DNA of 64,000 nt from Sutcliffiella rhizosphaerae (GCF_917563925.1 NZ_CAKJTJ010000006.1:128534-192533), one strand, 5' to 3'; counted from the first letter of the stretch, positions 8,741 to 18,235 are shown. Notes: generated by a model from the letters alone, not told the origin. Made by a program: numbers and translations.

Positions 8741-8769
8741 TTGCGAAAATATTCAAAATACTTTATAGT
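8741..8769 (+). promoter_or_regulatory. Possible SigA promoter of the fadNAE operon
   Basis: TTGCGA (8741-8746) and TATAGT (8764-8769) are separated by 17 bp. The FadR-type operator lies about 45 bp downstream, in the transcribed leader, where bound repressor could act as a roadblock. Another promoter nearer the operator is possible. Confidence 0.45.
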
Positions 8770-8816
8770 TAATGCTAAGGAATTCTTATATAAGGAGATA
8801 TTTTTTTGTTGGAAAA

Positions 8817-8836
8817 ATGAATGAGCATTCATTCAA
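8817..8836. promoter_or_regulatory. FadR (YsiA-type) operator upstream of fadN
   Basis: ATGAATGAGCATTCATTCAA is a near-perfect inverted repeat (TGAATGA facing TCATTCA) and matches the Bacillus FadR operator consensus. FadR represses beta-oxidation genes and is released by long-chain acyl-CoA, so the operon should be induced by fatty acids. Confidence 0.85.
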
Positions 8837-8873
8837 GTTTTTTCTTTAAACTAACTATCAAGGGGGAGGAAGA

Positions 8874-11258
8874 ATGAAACAAAGAATTAAAAAGGCTGCT
8901 GTAATCGGTTCTGGAGTAATGGGATCAGGAATTGCAGCTCATTTAGCAAATGTTGGTATTCCTACAATCTTGTTAGATATTGTCCCTAACAAATTATCGA
9001 GTGAAGAGGAGCAAAAAGGTTTAACACTTTCAGATAAAGCAGTGCGAAATAAATTTACGAATACAGCATTACAAAAGCTTATTAAGCAAAAACCAGCACC
9101 TTTGACAACCAAATCCAACATTGCCCTTATCGAAGCTGGCAATTTGGAAGATGACATAGAGAAAATTGCTGAATGTGATTGGATTATTGAAGTTATAGTA
9201 GAAAATCTCGCTATCAAAAAACAACTATTTGAAAAAGTAGATGCATATCGTAAACAGGGAAGTATTGTGAGCTCAAACACGTCTGGAATCTCTATTGAAG
9301 CAATGGCAGAGGGCCGTTCAGATGATTTTAAAAAGAACTTCCTCGGTACGCATTTTTTCAATCCGCCTCGTTATTTAAAGTTGTTGGAAGTAATTCCAAC
9401 AAAAGATACAGACTCGGAAACAGTTAGCTTTATTAAAACCTTTGGAGAAGACGTTCTTGGTAAGGGAATAGTGGTAGCAAAGGATACACCTAATTTTATT
9501 GCCAACAGAATCGGAACTTATGGGCTCCTAGTAACAGTTAGAGAAATGCTAGAGGGTGGCTACAGTATTGGAGAAGTGGATTCCGTTACAGGACCAGTTA
9601 TCGGTAGGCCGAAAAGTGCCACTTTCCGTACGCTTGATGTTGTTGGGTTGGATACATTCATTCATGTGGCAAACAATGTTTATGAAAAAGTGGACGGTGA
9701 AGAGCAGCAAGTTTTTCATATCCCTGATTTTATGAACAAAATGCAGGAAAAAGGCTGGTTAGGATCAAAATCTGGGCAAGGCTTTTATTTGAAACAAGGA
9801 AAAGAAATTCTGGAACTAAATCCTGAAACATTGGAATATGAAGCGCGTAAAAAGCTGAAAACTCCTGCTCTAGAAATGAGCAAACAGGCAAAAGGGTATA
9901 GCGAAAAAATGAAAGCGCTTGTATATGCAGATGACAGAGCAGGAAATTTATTATGGAGTATTCTCGCACCAGTACTTAGCTATTCTGCTCAACTACTTGG
10001 GGAAATTGCAGATGATATCGTTGCAATTGATCAAGCTTTAAAATGGGGATTTGGCTGGGAGCATGGTCCATTTGAAACATGGGATGCAATTGGCTTAGAA
10101 GAATCTGTTATGAAAATGAAAGAAGATGGAATACCGGTTCCAAAATGGGTAGACGAATTGCTAGCTAAAGGACATCGTTCCTTTTATAAAAAGGACAATG
10201 GTGTTTCTTCCTTCTATGACAGAGGAGAATTTAGAGAGCTAACTGTAAATCCAAAAGTCATTCAACTTAAATCATTAAAGGAAACAAAGGGTGTAATAAA
10301 GAAAAATTCTGGAGCAAGCCTCATTGATCTTGGAGATGATGTAGCCCTTTTAGAGTTTACATCACCAAATAATGCCATTGGTTTGGATATTATTCAAATG
10401 ATTAATTATGCATTGGAAGAAGTGGATCGGAATTACAAAGGGCTTGTCATTGGGAACCAAGGGAAAAACTTCTGTGTTGGCGCTAACCTTGCCATGATTT
10501 TAATGGAGGCTCAAGACGACAACTATTTTGAAATCGATATGGTTGTAAAGCACTTCCAACAAGCAATGATGAAAATAAAATATAGCTCCAAGCCTGTTGT
10601 TGCAGCACCTTTTGGAATGACATTAGGAGGAGGAACAGAAGTCTGCTTACCTACTAGTCAATTACAAGTATCTAGTGAAACATATATGGGGCTTGTTGAA
10701 GTTGGGGTTGGATTAATACCTGGTGGCGGCGGTAACAAAGAGCTTTATATCAAACATTTAAATAGTATGCCTCAAGGGTTGGACTATGATCTTCAAAAGG
10801 TAGCCAATAAAGTATTTGAACAAATAGCTATGGCAAAAGTTTCTACTTCGGCTGCTGAGGCAAAAGATTTGCATATGTTAAACCTAAAAGATCAAATCAG
10901 TTTTAATGGGGACCATCTGATTCACGATGCTAAGCAGGCGGTCATCAACCTATATGATAGTGGATATGCTGCACCTATTCGTAAAAAAATCCCGGTAGTA
11001 GGTGATACAGGGTATGCAACATTAATGCTTGGAGCTCACAACATGCATTACTCTGGTTTTATTTCCGAGCATGATTTGAAAATTGCTAAGAAACTTGCTC
11101 ATGTAATTGCAGGTGGGAATGTACCATTTGGAACGGAAGTAGATGAGCAATATTTGCTTGATTTAGAGCGGGAAGCATTCCTAAGTCTTGTTGGAGAAGC
11201 AAAATCCCAGCAGCGTATGCAACATATGCTTGTAAAAGGAAAGCCATTAAGAAATTGA
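8874..11258 (+). CDS. fadN: 3-hydroxyacyl-CoA dehydrogenase / enoyl-CoA hydratase
   Basis: The 794-residue bifunctional enzyme carries out the hydration and second oxidation steps of beta-oxidation. The N-terminal half is an NAD-dependent dehydrogenase: Rossmann motif GSGVMGSGIAAHLA near residue 12 and the FLGTHFFNPPRYLKLLE signature near residue 160. The C-terminal third is a crotonase-type hydratase (GNQGKNFCVGANLAM, then GGGTEVCLP and VGLIPGGGGNKE). Domain order and length fit Gram-positive FadN, which is reversed compared with E. coli FadB. The ribosome site is AGGGGGAGG. First gene of fadN-fadA-fadE, under the FadR operator. Confidence 0.95.
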   Translation: MKQRIKKAAVIGSGVMGSGIAAHLANVGIPTILLDIVPNKLSSEEEQKGLTLSDKAVRNKFTNTALQKLIKQKPAPLTTKSNIALIEAGNLEDDIEKIAECDWIIEVIVENLAIKKQLFEKVDAYRKQGSIVSSNTSGISIEAMAEGRSDDFKKNFLGTHFFNPPRYLKLLEVIPTKDTDSETVSFIKTFGEDVLGKGIVVAKDTPNFIANRIGTYGLLVTVREMLEGGYSIGEVDSVTGPVIGRPKSATFRTLDVVGLDTFIHVANNVYEKVDGEEQQVFHIPDFMNKMQEKGWLGSKSGQGFYLKQGKEILELNPETLEYEARKKLKTPALEMSKQAKGYSEKMKALVYADDRAGNLLWSILAPVLSYSAQLLGEIADDIVAIDQALKWGFGWEHGPFETWDAIGLEESVMKMKEDGIPVPKWVDELLAKGHRSFYKKDNGVSSFYDRGEFRELTVNPKVIQLKSLKETKGVIKKNSGASLIDLGDDVALLEFTSPNNAIGLDIIQMINYALEEVDRNYKGLVIGNQGKNFCVGANLAMILMEAQDDNYFEIDMVVKHFQQAMMKIKYSSKPVVAAPFGMTLGGGTEVCLPTSQLQVSSETYMGLVEVGVGLIPGGGGNKELYIKHLNSMPQGLDYDLQKVANKVFEQIAMAKVSTSAAEAKDLHMLNLKDQISFNGDHLIHDAKQAVINLYDSGYAAPIRKKIPVVGDTGYATLMLGAHNMHYSGFISEHDLKIAKKLAHVIAGGNVPFGTEVDEQYLLDLEREAFLSLVGEAKSQQRMQHMLVKGKPLRN

Positions 11259-11312
11259 TCTTGTTTCATAGACTTACTCTACAAAACTAGAAGGAAAAGC
11301 GAGGGGAGCATT

Positions 11313-12491
11313 TTGAAAGAAGCGGTAATTGTTGCTGGTGCAAGAACACCAGTCGGAAAATCAAAAAAAGGATCACTAGCTACCGTTCGACCAGATGACC
11401 TTGGAGCGTTAGTAGTGAAAGAAACGTTGAAACGAGCAGGTAATTACGATGGTCCTATTGATGATTTAATTTTTGGTTGTGCTATGCCTGAAGCTGAACA
11501 AGGACTGAATATGGCAAGAAATATTGGGGGCTTAGCAGGACTGCCATCAAGTGTTCCAGCCATAACGATAAATAGATACTGCTCATCTGGATTGCAAACA
11601 ATCGCATATGCAGCAGAGAGAATAATGCTTGGACATTCTGAAACTATCATTGCAGGTGGCGCAGAATCGATGAGCATGGTCCCAATGACCGGGCACACAG
11701 TAAGGCCAAACGCACGACTCGTGGATTCTGCACCTGAATACTATATGAGCATGGGACATACAGCTGAGCAAGTAGCCCGTAAGTATGGAGTAAGCCGTGA
11801 AGATCAAGATGCCTTTGCGGTGCGCAGTCATGAACGTGCAGCGAACGCAATAAATGATGGGAAATTTTCCGATGAAATTGTCCCAGTCAACGTTACAAGG
11901 CGAAATGTAGGAAAAAACAATAAACTAGAAGAATCTGTTTTCACTTTCAATCAAGATGAAGGAGTCCGTGTAGGTACCTCAATGGAAGTGTTAAGCAAAC
12001 TGAAGCCAGCTTTTAATGTAAAAGGCTCGGTAACAGCTGGGAACTCCTCTCAAACATCAGATGGTGCTGCATCTGTTCTGGTAATGGAAAGAGAGAAAGC
12101 AGAAGCACTTGGATTAAAGCCGATAGCCAAATTCCGATCCTTTGCGGTTGGAGGAGTGCCTCCTGAAGTAATGGGAATTGGCCCGGTAGTAGCCATCCCC
12201 AAAGCACTAAAACTGGCTGGATTAGAACTCTCGGATATTGGTTTACTTGAATTGAATGAAGCTTTTGCATCCCAAGCTATACAAGTAGTTAGAGAATTAG
12301 GACTTGATGAAAATAAGGTGAATGTCAACGGTGGAGCAATTGCACTCGGACACCCACTCGGATGTACTGGAACTAAATTAACCCTTACTTTATTACATGA
12401 AATGAAACGCCGCAACGAACAATTCGGGATTGTCAGTATGTGTATTGGCGGGGGAATGGGTGCTGCAGGAGTATTTGAGTTATTAGCATAA
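11313..12491 (+). CDS. fadA: Acetyl-CoA C-acyltransferase (3-ketoacyl-CoA thiolase)
   Basis: The 392-residue thiolase cleaves 3-ketoacyl-CoA with CoA, the last step of beta-oxidation. The nucleophilic cysteine is Cys90 in NRYCSSGLQTIA. The C-terminal catalytic motifs are NVNGGAIALGHPLGCTG and CIGGGMGAAG. The start is TTG at 11313 behind GAGGGGAG; the N-terminus (KEAVIVAGARTPVGK) is typical. It lies 54 bp behind fadN in the same operon. Confidence 0.95.
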   Translation: MKEAVIVAGARTPVGKSKKGSLATVRPDDLGALVVKETLKRAGNYDGPIDDLIFGCAMPEAEQGLNMARNIGGLAGLPSSVPAITINRYCSSGLQTIAYAAERIMLGHSETIIAGGAESMSMVPMTGHTVRPNARLVDSAPEYYMSMGHTAEQVARKYGVSREDQDAFAVRSHERAANAINDGKFSDEIVPVNVTRRNVGKNNKLEESVFTFNQDEGVRVGTSMEVLSKLKPAFNVKGSVTAGNSSQTSDGAASVLVMEREKAEALGLKPIAKFRSFAVGGVPPEVMGIGPVVAIPKALKLAGLELSDIGLLELNEAFASQAIQVVRELGLDENKVNVNGGAIALGHPLGCTGTKLTLTLLHEMKRRNEQFGIVSMCIGGGMGAAGVFELLA

Positions 12492-12585
12492 GGACGTTCA
12501 CTTTGGACATTGAAACCTAGACTTGTTACACATCACACCGGTCCATCAAATGTTTGTGAAACTTGATAAAGCGGGAGGAATTTTC

Positions 12586-14370
12586 ATGTCGAATTCATTA
12601 GAAAATATTATTAAAGGCGGAAGCTTTTTGCTTGATGATATTGCACCAGATAAAGTATTTACGCCAGAGGATTTTACGGATGAGCATAAATTGATTGCCA
12701 AAACTACAGAAGAATTTGTAATAAATGAAGTCGTTCCACACTTAGAAGAAATCGAACATCATAATTTTGATATATCTGTGAAGCTATTAAAAGAAGCGGG
12801 AGAGCTTGGACTATTAGGGGCAGATGTGCCAGAAGAATATGGTGGTTTTGGACTTGATAAAATAAGCTCTTCTCTTATTACTGAAAAATTTTCAAGAGCA
12901 GGCGGTTTCTCCTTATCCTATGGAGCACATGTAGGAATCGGATCACTCCCAATAGTTCTTTTCGGAAATGAAGAGCAGAAACATAAATATCTTCCAAAGC
13001 TTGCCACTGGTGAATTAATTGCTGCTTATGCATTAACAGAACCAGGATCTGGATCTGATGCCCTAGGTGCAAAAACGACAGCAAAATTAAATGAAGCCGG
13101 CACGCACTACGTATTAAATGGAGAAAAACAGTGGATTACGAATGCAGGTTTCGCGGATGTATTTGTTGTTTATGCCAAAGTGGATGGAGAGCACTTTTCA
13201 GCCTTCATCGTAGAGCGAGAGTATAAAGGTGTCTCCACGGGGCCAGAAGAAAAGAAAATGGGGATTAAAGGTTCTTCCACTCGTACGCTAGTTCTAGAGG
13301 ATGCGCTTGTCCCGACAGAGAATTTACTCGGTGAAACCGGAAGAGGGCATATTATCGCATTTAACATCTTAAATATTGGTCGTTACAAGCTTGCGGTTGG
13401 AACTGTTGGGGGAGCTAAGCGCGGTATTGAGCTCGCTGCAGCTTATGCCAACCAACGTCAACAGTTTAAAACTCCTATAGCAAAGTTCTCACTTATTCAA
13501 GAAAAGCTGGCAAACATGGCGATAAAAACATATGCAACAGAAAGTTCGGTTTATCGTACGGTCGGTTTATTCGAAGACAGTATGGGGAGCTTATCACAAG
13601 AAGAAGAAAAAGACCCGAAAGCAGTGGCAAAAGCAGTAGCAGAATACGCTATCGAATGCTCTCTAAATAAAGTTTTCGGATCTGAAACACTTGATTATGT
13701 AGCGGATGAAGCAGTGCAAATCCATGGAGGATATGGATTCATGGCCGAATATGACGTAGAAAGAATGTACCGAGATTCCCGCATTAACCGCATTTTCGAA
13801 GGGACCAATGAAATCAATCGCCTACTAGTTCCAGGTACTTTTTTAAGAAAAGCATTAAAAGGTGAGCTCCCATTAATTCAGAAAGCACAAAGTCTGCAGG
13901 AAGAATTAATGATGCTTATGCCAGAAGAAGTTGGCGACGGAGTATTGGAACAAGAAAAATACCTCGTGAAAAATGCGAAGAAAATTGCCATCCTAATGAC
14001 TGGCTTAATCGCCCAAAAGTACGGAAAAGCACTTGAAAAAGAACAAGAACTACTTGTAAACGTTGCTGATATTATTAGTAATGTCTACTCGATGGAATCA
14101 GCAGTTCTACGTACAGAAAAAGCAATTGCAAAGTCTGGGGAAGATAAGAACAAACAGAAGATCCTCTATACTCAAGTATTTTGCCAAGAAGCCTTTAACG
14201 AAATTGAGGCAGATGCGAAAGAAACGTTAGTGGCAGCAGAAACTGGTGACACATTGCGTATGATGATCTCAGCACTTCGTAAGTTTACCCGTCACACGCC
14301 AATAAATGTAGTGACAAAGAAGCGCGAAATTGCAGTTTCCATTCTTGATGCGGAAAAATTTACTGTGTAA
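12586..14370 (+). CDS. fadE: Acyl-CoA dehydrogenase
   Basis: This 594-residue FAD enzyme performs the first oxidation of acyl-CoA. It has the acyl-CoA dehydrogenase signatures AYALTEPGSGSDALG and QIHGGYGFMAEYDVERMYRD, with RINRIFEGTNEINR after them, plus a C-terminal helical extension of about 170 residues as in YusJ/very-long-chain enzymes. ATG 12586 is preferred because GGGAGGAAT lies just upstream; 21 further in-frame codons have no ribosome site. Last gene of the operon; a terminator follows at 14392. Confidence 0.95.
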   Translation: MSNSLENIIKGGSFLLDDIAPDKVFTPEDFTDEHKLIAKTTEEFVINEVVPHLEEIEHHNFDISVKLLKEAGELGLLGADVPEEYGGFGLDKISSSLITEKFSRAGGFSLSYGAHVGIGSLPIVLFGNEEQKHKYLPKLATGELIAAYALTEPGSGSDALGAKTTAKLNEAGTHYVLNGEKQWITNAGFADVFVVYAKVDGEHFSAFIVEREYKGVSTGPEEKKMGIKGSSTRTLVLEDALVPTENLLGETGRGHIIAFNILNIGRYKLAVGTVGGAKRGIELAAAYANQRQQFKTPIAKFSLIQEKLANMAIKTYATESSVYRTVGLFEDSMGSLSQEEEKDPKAVAKAVAEYAIECSLNKVFGSETLDYVADEAVQIHGGYGFMAEYDVERMYRDSRINRIFEGTNEINRLLVPGTFLRKALKGELPLIQKAQSLQEELMMLMPEEVGDGVLEQEKYLVKNAKKIAILMTGLIAQKYGKALEKEQELLVNVADIISNVYSMESAVLRTEKAIAKSGEDKNKQKILYTQVFCQEAFNEIEADAKETLVAAETGDTLRMMISALRKFTRHTPINVVTKKREIAVSILDAEKFTV

Positions 14371-14391
14371 AAAGTTGTATATAGACATTCT

Positions 14392-14424
14392 AAACCAGGC
14401 CAACTTTAGTGGTCTGGTTTTTTG
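14392..14424 (+). terminator. Terminator of the fadNAE operon
   Basis: AACCAGGCCA and TGGTCTGGTT form a 10 bp stem with a small loop, followed by TTTTTTGTTT. Confidence 0.85.
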
Positions 14425-14504
14425 TTTAATAGCTTTTGAAAATTAACAAAGTTGTTACTGAAGCTCTTTCTGCATTGTTGAGATGCGATTACCTTTTGAG
14501 GTAA

Positions 14505-14625
14505 TTGCAAAACCTTTCGTGGTCATTTAAAAAGCTTAGATGCAATCTTCCAAACCTTTCGAGTAAACCCCCGAACCTTTCATGGACTTTTGAAAACCTT
14601 TGGAGATACCAATCGATAAAGGTTT
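14505..14625. repeat. Intergenic array with 21 bp period, unit core AACCTTTC
   Basis: AACCTTTC-type cores start at 14511, 14553, 14574 and 14595, and a degenerate unit falls exactly in phase at 14532. The period is 21 bp throughout. After the array, TTCAAAA-like inverted copies (GGTTTTCAAG at 14621) suggest further decayed units. An open frame through it gives a seven-residue protein repeat, but this is only the consequence of a 21 bp period. It occupies most of the 14425-14740 gap between fadE and yusI. Confidence 0.75.
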
Positions 14626-14738
14626 TCAAGCTGCTCGGACAATTTACTATTAGTTTCAGTCATTTGAAAAGGAAATTAAACACTCTCGTCGAATTATAGA
14701 AAAAGGCATGTTGAAAATTAGCAGTATTTCTGCTCATT

Positions 14739-14748
14739 ATGCTACAAT
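14739..14748 (+). promoter_or_regulatory. Extended -10 promoter of yusI
   Basis: TATGCTACAAT (from 14738) fits the extended -10 pattern TRTGNTANAAT. No good -35 is present 17 bp upstream, which is usual for this class. It lies 42 bp before the yusI start. Confidence 0.5.
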
Positions 14749-14789
14749 ATAAAAGTGAAATTCTGTATTGTAAGGTGGTGCAAAAGGTT

Positions 14790-15146
14790 ATGGCAGTTAC
14801 ATTTTATTGGTACCCTAAATGTGGCACATGCCGCAATGCGAAAAAGTGGTTAGAAGCTAACGGCATTTCTGTTGAAGAAGTACATATTGTCGAAAATCCT
14901 CCTTCACGGGAAACGTTGAAAGAGCTCTATCAAAAGAGTGGATTGGAACTAAAGAAATTTTTCAATACAAGCGGCATGAAGTATCGCGAGCTTGGGATGA
15001 AAGACAAGGTAAAAACAGCCACTGAAGATGAGTTGCTGGATATTTTAGCATCTGATGGCATGCTAATTAAGCGCCCCCTCACTACAGACGGGAACAAGGT
15101 GACAGTTGGATTTAATGAAAAACAATTTGAAGAGACATGGAAGTAA
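14790..15146 (+). CDS. yusI: ArsC/Spx-family thioredoxin-fold protein (YusI)
   Basis: The 118-residue protein has the Spx/arsenate reductase fold with a C-x2-C pair at Cys11/Cys14 (YPKCGTCRNAKKW) and the typical KFFNTSGMKYRE and LIKRPLTTDG segments. It lacks the Arg-rich features needed to call it a true arsenate reductase, and the YusI subgroup has no established role. ATG 14790 follows AAGGTGGTG at a suitable distance and matches known YusI N-termini. Confidence 0.85.
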   Translation: MAVTFYWYPKCGTCRNAKKWLEANGISVEEVHIVENPPSRETLKELYQKSGLELKKFFNTSGMKYRELGMKDKVKTATEDELLDILASDGMLIKRPLTTDGNKVTVGFNEKQFEETWK

Positions 15147-15200
15147 GCAAGCTCTTAATACATTTGAGCTAAAATAATTATATTAATGGAGGGAATTTTA

Positions 15201-15584
15201 ATGAGCACACCAAAAGAATTACGTTATTCCGAAGAGCATGAATGGGTAAAAGTAGAAGGTGAGACGGTACGAGTTGGAATTACACATTTTGCACAATCTG
15301 AACTTGGGGATATTGTATTCGTTGAACTTCCTGAAGTAGGAGATGACATTACAGCTGATGAGCCATTCGGTAGTGTGGAGTCTGTAAAAACAGTATCTGA
15401 ACTTTATGCCCCTATTAGCGGTAAAGTAGTGGAAGTTAATGAAGATTTAAGCGATAGCCCAGAATTTGTTAATGAATCTCCATATGAGAAAGCATGGATG
15501 ATCGTGGTAGAACCAACAGATGCTGGAGAAGTTGACAAATTAATGACTGCAGAGCAATATGAGGAAATGACGAAAGAAGATTAA
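15201..15584 (+). CDS. gcvH: Glycine cleavage system H protein
   Basis: The 127-residue lipoyl carrier of the glycine cleavage system also serves in bacilli as the relay on which octanoate is attached during lipoate synthesis. The lipoylated lysine is Lys63 in [15 protein letters not shown] 15201 is preferred because GGAGGG (15188-15193) precedes it; the earlier in-frame ATG at 15186 overlaps that ribosome site. The P-, T- and L-protein genes are not in the window. Confidence 0.95.
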   Translation: MSTPKELRYSEEHEWVKVEGETVRVGITHFAQSELGDIVFVELPEVGDDITADEPFGSVESVKTVSELYAPISGKVVEVNEDLSDSPEFVNESPYEKAWMIVVEPTDAGEVDKLMTAEQYEEMTKED

Positions 15585-15643
15585 TTCCTTACCGAGTGGG
15601 TAACCTAATTTTAGTTAGAACTTAACTAATGAGGGTGAAAAAT

Positions 15644-15889
15644 ATGACGCTTGAAAGAAAACGATTAGATATTACTGATCGTGTAAATGGCAAGCTTACT
15701 GATAATGGATTGGAGCTTTTTGTGGAGCAGGAATCCATTGGTCAAGTCATTTTTACAAATCAAGGGAATCAATACAAATTAAGAAGTGGCTATCAACAAG
15801 AAGGTATGAGAGTTTTTCAAGAAGTTCACATTCCGTCTGGAAAAGACGCTAAATATGTTGATTGCGATAACGAAAGTGGATGGTGTTAG
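15644..15889 (+). CDS. yusG: YusG-like small protein (DUF2553)
   Basis: This 81-residue protein begins TLERKRLDITDRVNGKL and ends DNESGWC. It matches YusG of B. subtilis by position behind gcvH and by size; function unknown. ATG 15644 lies behind GAGGGTG; an in-frame ATG at 15629 overlaps that ribosome site. The terminator at 15897 closes the group. Confidence 0.75.
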   Translation: MTLERKRLDITDRVNGKLTDNGLELFVEQESIGQVIFTNQGNQYKLRSGYQQEGMRVFQEVHIPSGKDAKYVDCDNESGWC

Positions 15890-15896
15890 CCATCGG

Positions 15897-15932
15897 AGGG
15901 GTTGGGACTCTAAATAGTTCCGCCCCTTTTTT
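15897..15932 (+). terminator. Terminator after yusG
   Basis: AGGGG..GGGACT pairs with AGTTCCG.CCCCT around a short loop, followed by six T. Confidence 0.8.
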
Positions 15933-16046
15933 ATATGGGGTTGGATATAGCCCTTATTTCCTATTATTTGTGTACATTCTCGTGTAAGAGAATAGTTATA
16001 GTATAAAGCTTTTTACTTTATACCTTTAAAAGAACAGGTGATGGAG

Positions 16047-16394
16047 ATGGATTCTTTTCAAGAGGAAAAGGTCATTATTGTTGAAGGAAAATCGGATAAA
16101 AAACGTATCCAAGAAGTAATAAATGAACCAATTCAAATCATATGTACGAATGGCACCATCAGTGTTACCAAGCTTGATGAACTAATGGAAGATATTATGG
16201 ATAGAGAAGTATACATTCTTGTAGATGCTGATGAGTCGGGTGATAAGCTAAGAAAACTCTTTAAGCGAGAATTCCCAGAGGCTGAGCATCTTTATATCGA
16301 TAAAATGTATCGAGAGGTAGCTAGTGCTCCTCACCAACATATAGCAACAGTATTATTAAGCGCCAATATTGATATTCATGCTCAATTTTTATAA
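16047..16394 (+). CDS. yusF: TOPRIM-domain protein (YusF-like)
   Basis: The 115-residue protein is nearly a bare TOPRIM domain: the catalytic-type glutamate is in KVIIVEGKSDKKRIQ, and the metal-binding D-x-D is in YILVDADESGDKLRK. It resembles small primase-like/RNase M5-type proteins; no function is established for YusF. Three in-frame starts compete (GTG 16038, ATG 16041, ATG 16047). I choose 16047 because AGGTGATGGAG gives it the best spacing. Followed by yusE 29 bp downstream. Confidence 0.75.
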   Translation: MDSFQEEKVIIVEGKSDKKRIQEVINEPIQIICTNGTISVTKLDELMEDIMDREVYILVDADESGDKLRKLFKREFPEAEHLYIDKMYREVASAPHQHIATVLLSANIDIHAQFL

Positions 16395-16423
16395 GGATAA
16401 GTTGAAGTGATGAGGTTGGAATT

Positions 16424-16753
16424 ATGAAGGAATTGACTAAGCAACAATTATTGCAAGAAGTTCTGTCAGAGCAAATAACTGTCATCTGTTTTTTTACGCC
16501 AATGTGTGGAACATGTCAGGTAGCAAAACGAATGCTCGAGATAACAAAGGAACTTTTTCCACAACTTACATTTGGAATGATCGATGTAAACTATATACAA
16601 GAACTTGCAGTTGAATGGGAAATAGAAAGCGTCCCCTGTTTAATGATTTTTAGGAACGGAAAGGTGGAAGAGAAAATATATGCCTTCCGCTCAGTAGAAT
16701 ATCTATATCATTTATTTAAGCAATATGATACTACCAATACACCTCATAGTTAG
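16424..16753 (+). CDS. yusE: Thioredoxin-like protein (YusE)
   Basis: The 109-residue thioredoxin-fold protein has a CGTC active site (Cys28/Cys31 in FFTPMCGTCQVAKR) and the cis-proline in ESVPCLMIF. No signal peptide is present, so it is cytoplasmic. The CGTC pair suggests a reductant or oxidoreductase with an unknown partner. The stop codon lies within the terminator hairpin at 16739. Confidence 0.85.
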   Translation: MKELTKQQLLQEVLSEQITVICFFTPMCGTCQVAKRMLEITKELFPQLTFGMIDVNYIQELAVEWEIESVPCLMIFRNGKVEEKIYAFRSVEYLYHLFKQYDTTNTPHS

Positions 16754-16764
16754 GTGTTTTTTTA
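16739..16764 (+). terminator. Terminator overlapping the yusE stop codon
   Basis: ACACCT and AGGTGT form a 6 bp stem with a seven-base loop, followed by seven T. The stop codon is inside the hairpin. Confidence 0.7.
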
Positions 16765-16848
16765 TGTCCAGCCTATTGCCATTTTTCTGAAAAAGGAGTA
16801 AGTTTATTTAGGGATACGAAATAGATGATAGACAGGGGTACTTTATTA

Positions 16849-18117
16849 ATGAAAAATATCAATATACTCCAAAACTTCAAGTCATATAACTATAATGTCA
16901 GACAGCTTTTTGTCGTTAATATCCTGACCCAGATAGGACTTGGAGTTTTTATGGTTGTGTATAATTTTTATATAAGAGAGCTTGGTTTTGCGGAGACAGT
17001 GAATGGTAAAGTGATTGCGATGTCATCACTTGCTGCTGCACTTATTTTAATACCAGCTGGTGTATTAAGTGACAAAATTGGTCGTAGGAAAATGATGATT
17101 TATGGAGTAGTTGTAAGCAGTCTCTTCATGTTTTTGAGAAGTATTTTTGCAGCGGAATCCCTGTTGTTAATAAGTGCATTCATTGGTGGTATAGCAATGG
17201 CATTTATACAAGTTACAGCGATACCTTGGTTAGCTGAAAATTCAACGAAAGAACAAAGAGTAAAGCTATTCAGTTATCATTTTGCTGTAATGATGGGAGC
17301 AAATGTAATTGGAAACCTTCTTGGTGGAACGATGACAGATTTGTTTCTTCATGTTGGGCAATTAAATGAGGTATGGAGTATCAGGCTTACCTTGCTTTTG
17401 GGAAGTTTAGTCTTTGCTTTAGGGATATTTCCTTTGCTAAAAACAACGGAATCCTTTAAAAACGGTGAACCAATAAGTTTTTCCTTGCATAATTTCAAAC
17501 CAAATTTCCCTCCAGGGCAGTTAAAAATTATCCTTATTTTTGCTTTTGCATCGATTTTAATTGGATTTGGTTCTGGATTAGTTATTCCATATCTTAACCT
17601 TTACTTTGCAGACAGATTTCAAACTAGTAATTCTACGATAGGAATTGTTCTATCACTAGGTCAAGCAGTTACTGCGGTTGCCATGATTATTGGACCTGCA
17701 GTAGTAAGAAAAGTAGGAGAGATGAGGGCAGTAGTCATATTACAACTTCTATCATTACCGTTTATGCTTGTCACTGCCTTTACGCAAAGTTTTTTGCTCG
17801 CAGCATTAGGATTTCTTTTCAGACAGGCATTAATGAACGCAGCGAACCCGATCATATCGTCTATGATGATGGATAAGGTGGATAACTCTCTTAAAGGCTT
17901 TGCTAACTCCATGAACCAAATGGTGTTTTCACTAGGATGGGCAAGTATGGGTCCTGTCTCGATGACAATTGTCCTTATATACGGGGAATATTGGGGGTAC
18001 TCGATTGTTTTCTCCATTACGGCCGTCCTTTATTTGACAAGTTCCATTTTCTTTTACTTTATGTTTAGGGGGAAATCGACGGCAAATAGTCAAAAGTCAT
18101 TGGTTAAGACATCATAG
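16849..18117 (+). CDS. Major facilitator superfamily transporter
   Basis: The 422-residue protein has about twelve hydrophobic segments and the MFS loop 2-3 motif GVLSDKIGRRKMMIYG near residue 75. It resembles drug/multi-substrate exporters, but substrate cannot be told from sequence. ATG 16849 follows AGGGGT with correct spacing; an upstream in-frame ATG at 16825 has none. No counterpart sits here in B. subtilis, so it may be a lineage-specific insertion. The 18118-18235 gap shows nothing I can name. Confidence 0.85.
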   Translation: MKNINILQNFKSYNYNVRQLFVVNILTQIGLGVFMVVYNFYIRELGFAETVNGKVIAMSSLAAALILIPAGVLSDKIGRRKMMIYGVVVSSLFMFLRSIFAAESLLLISAFIGGIAMAFIQVTAIPWLAENSTKEQRVKLFSYHFAVMMGANVIGNLLGGTMTDLFLHVGQLNEVWSIRLTLLLGSLVFALGIFPLLKTTESFKNGEPISFSLHNFKPNFPPGQLKIILIFAFASILIGFGSGLVIPYLNLYFADRFQTSNSTIGIVLSLGQAVTAVAMIIGPAVVRKVGEMRAVVILQLLSLPFMLVTAFTQSFLLAALGFLFRQALMNAANPIISSMMMDKVDNSLKGFANSMNQMVFSLGWASMGPVSMTIVLIYGEYWGYSIVFSITAVLYLTSSIFFYFMFRGKSTANSQKSLVKTS

Positions 18118-18235
18118 ACTGACATATTTCTTGGGAAATGAAATGACAATAAAAGAATGTGCAGCAATTGTCCTTTCATTTATAGAGGGTTTTCCATAGG
18201 TAATAAGGAATACTTCTTTAAAGGGGGAAATATGT

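Noticed and set aside
12050-12415. 121-codon minus-strand frame within fadA
   Set aside because: Antisense shadow of a well-conserved thiolase gene; no independent signals.
14505-14699. Open frame of 64 codons through the 21 bp array
   Set aside because: Its seven-residue repeat simply reflects the 21 bp period. There is no ribosome site, and the sequence decays without respect to codons.
14790-15146. True arsenate reductase
   Set aside because: The YusI subgroup has the fold and a CxxC, but no ars genes or resistance context are present, so the specific enzyme name is not supported.
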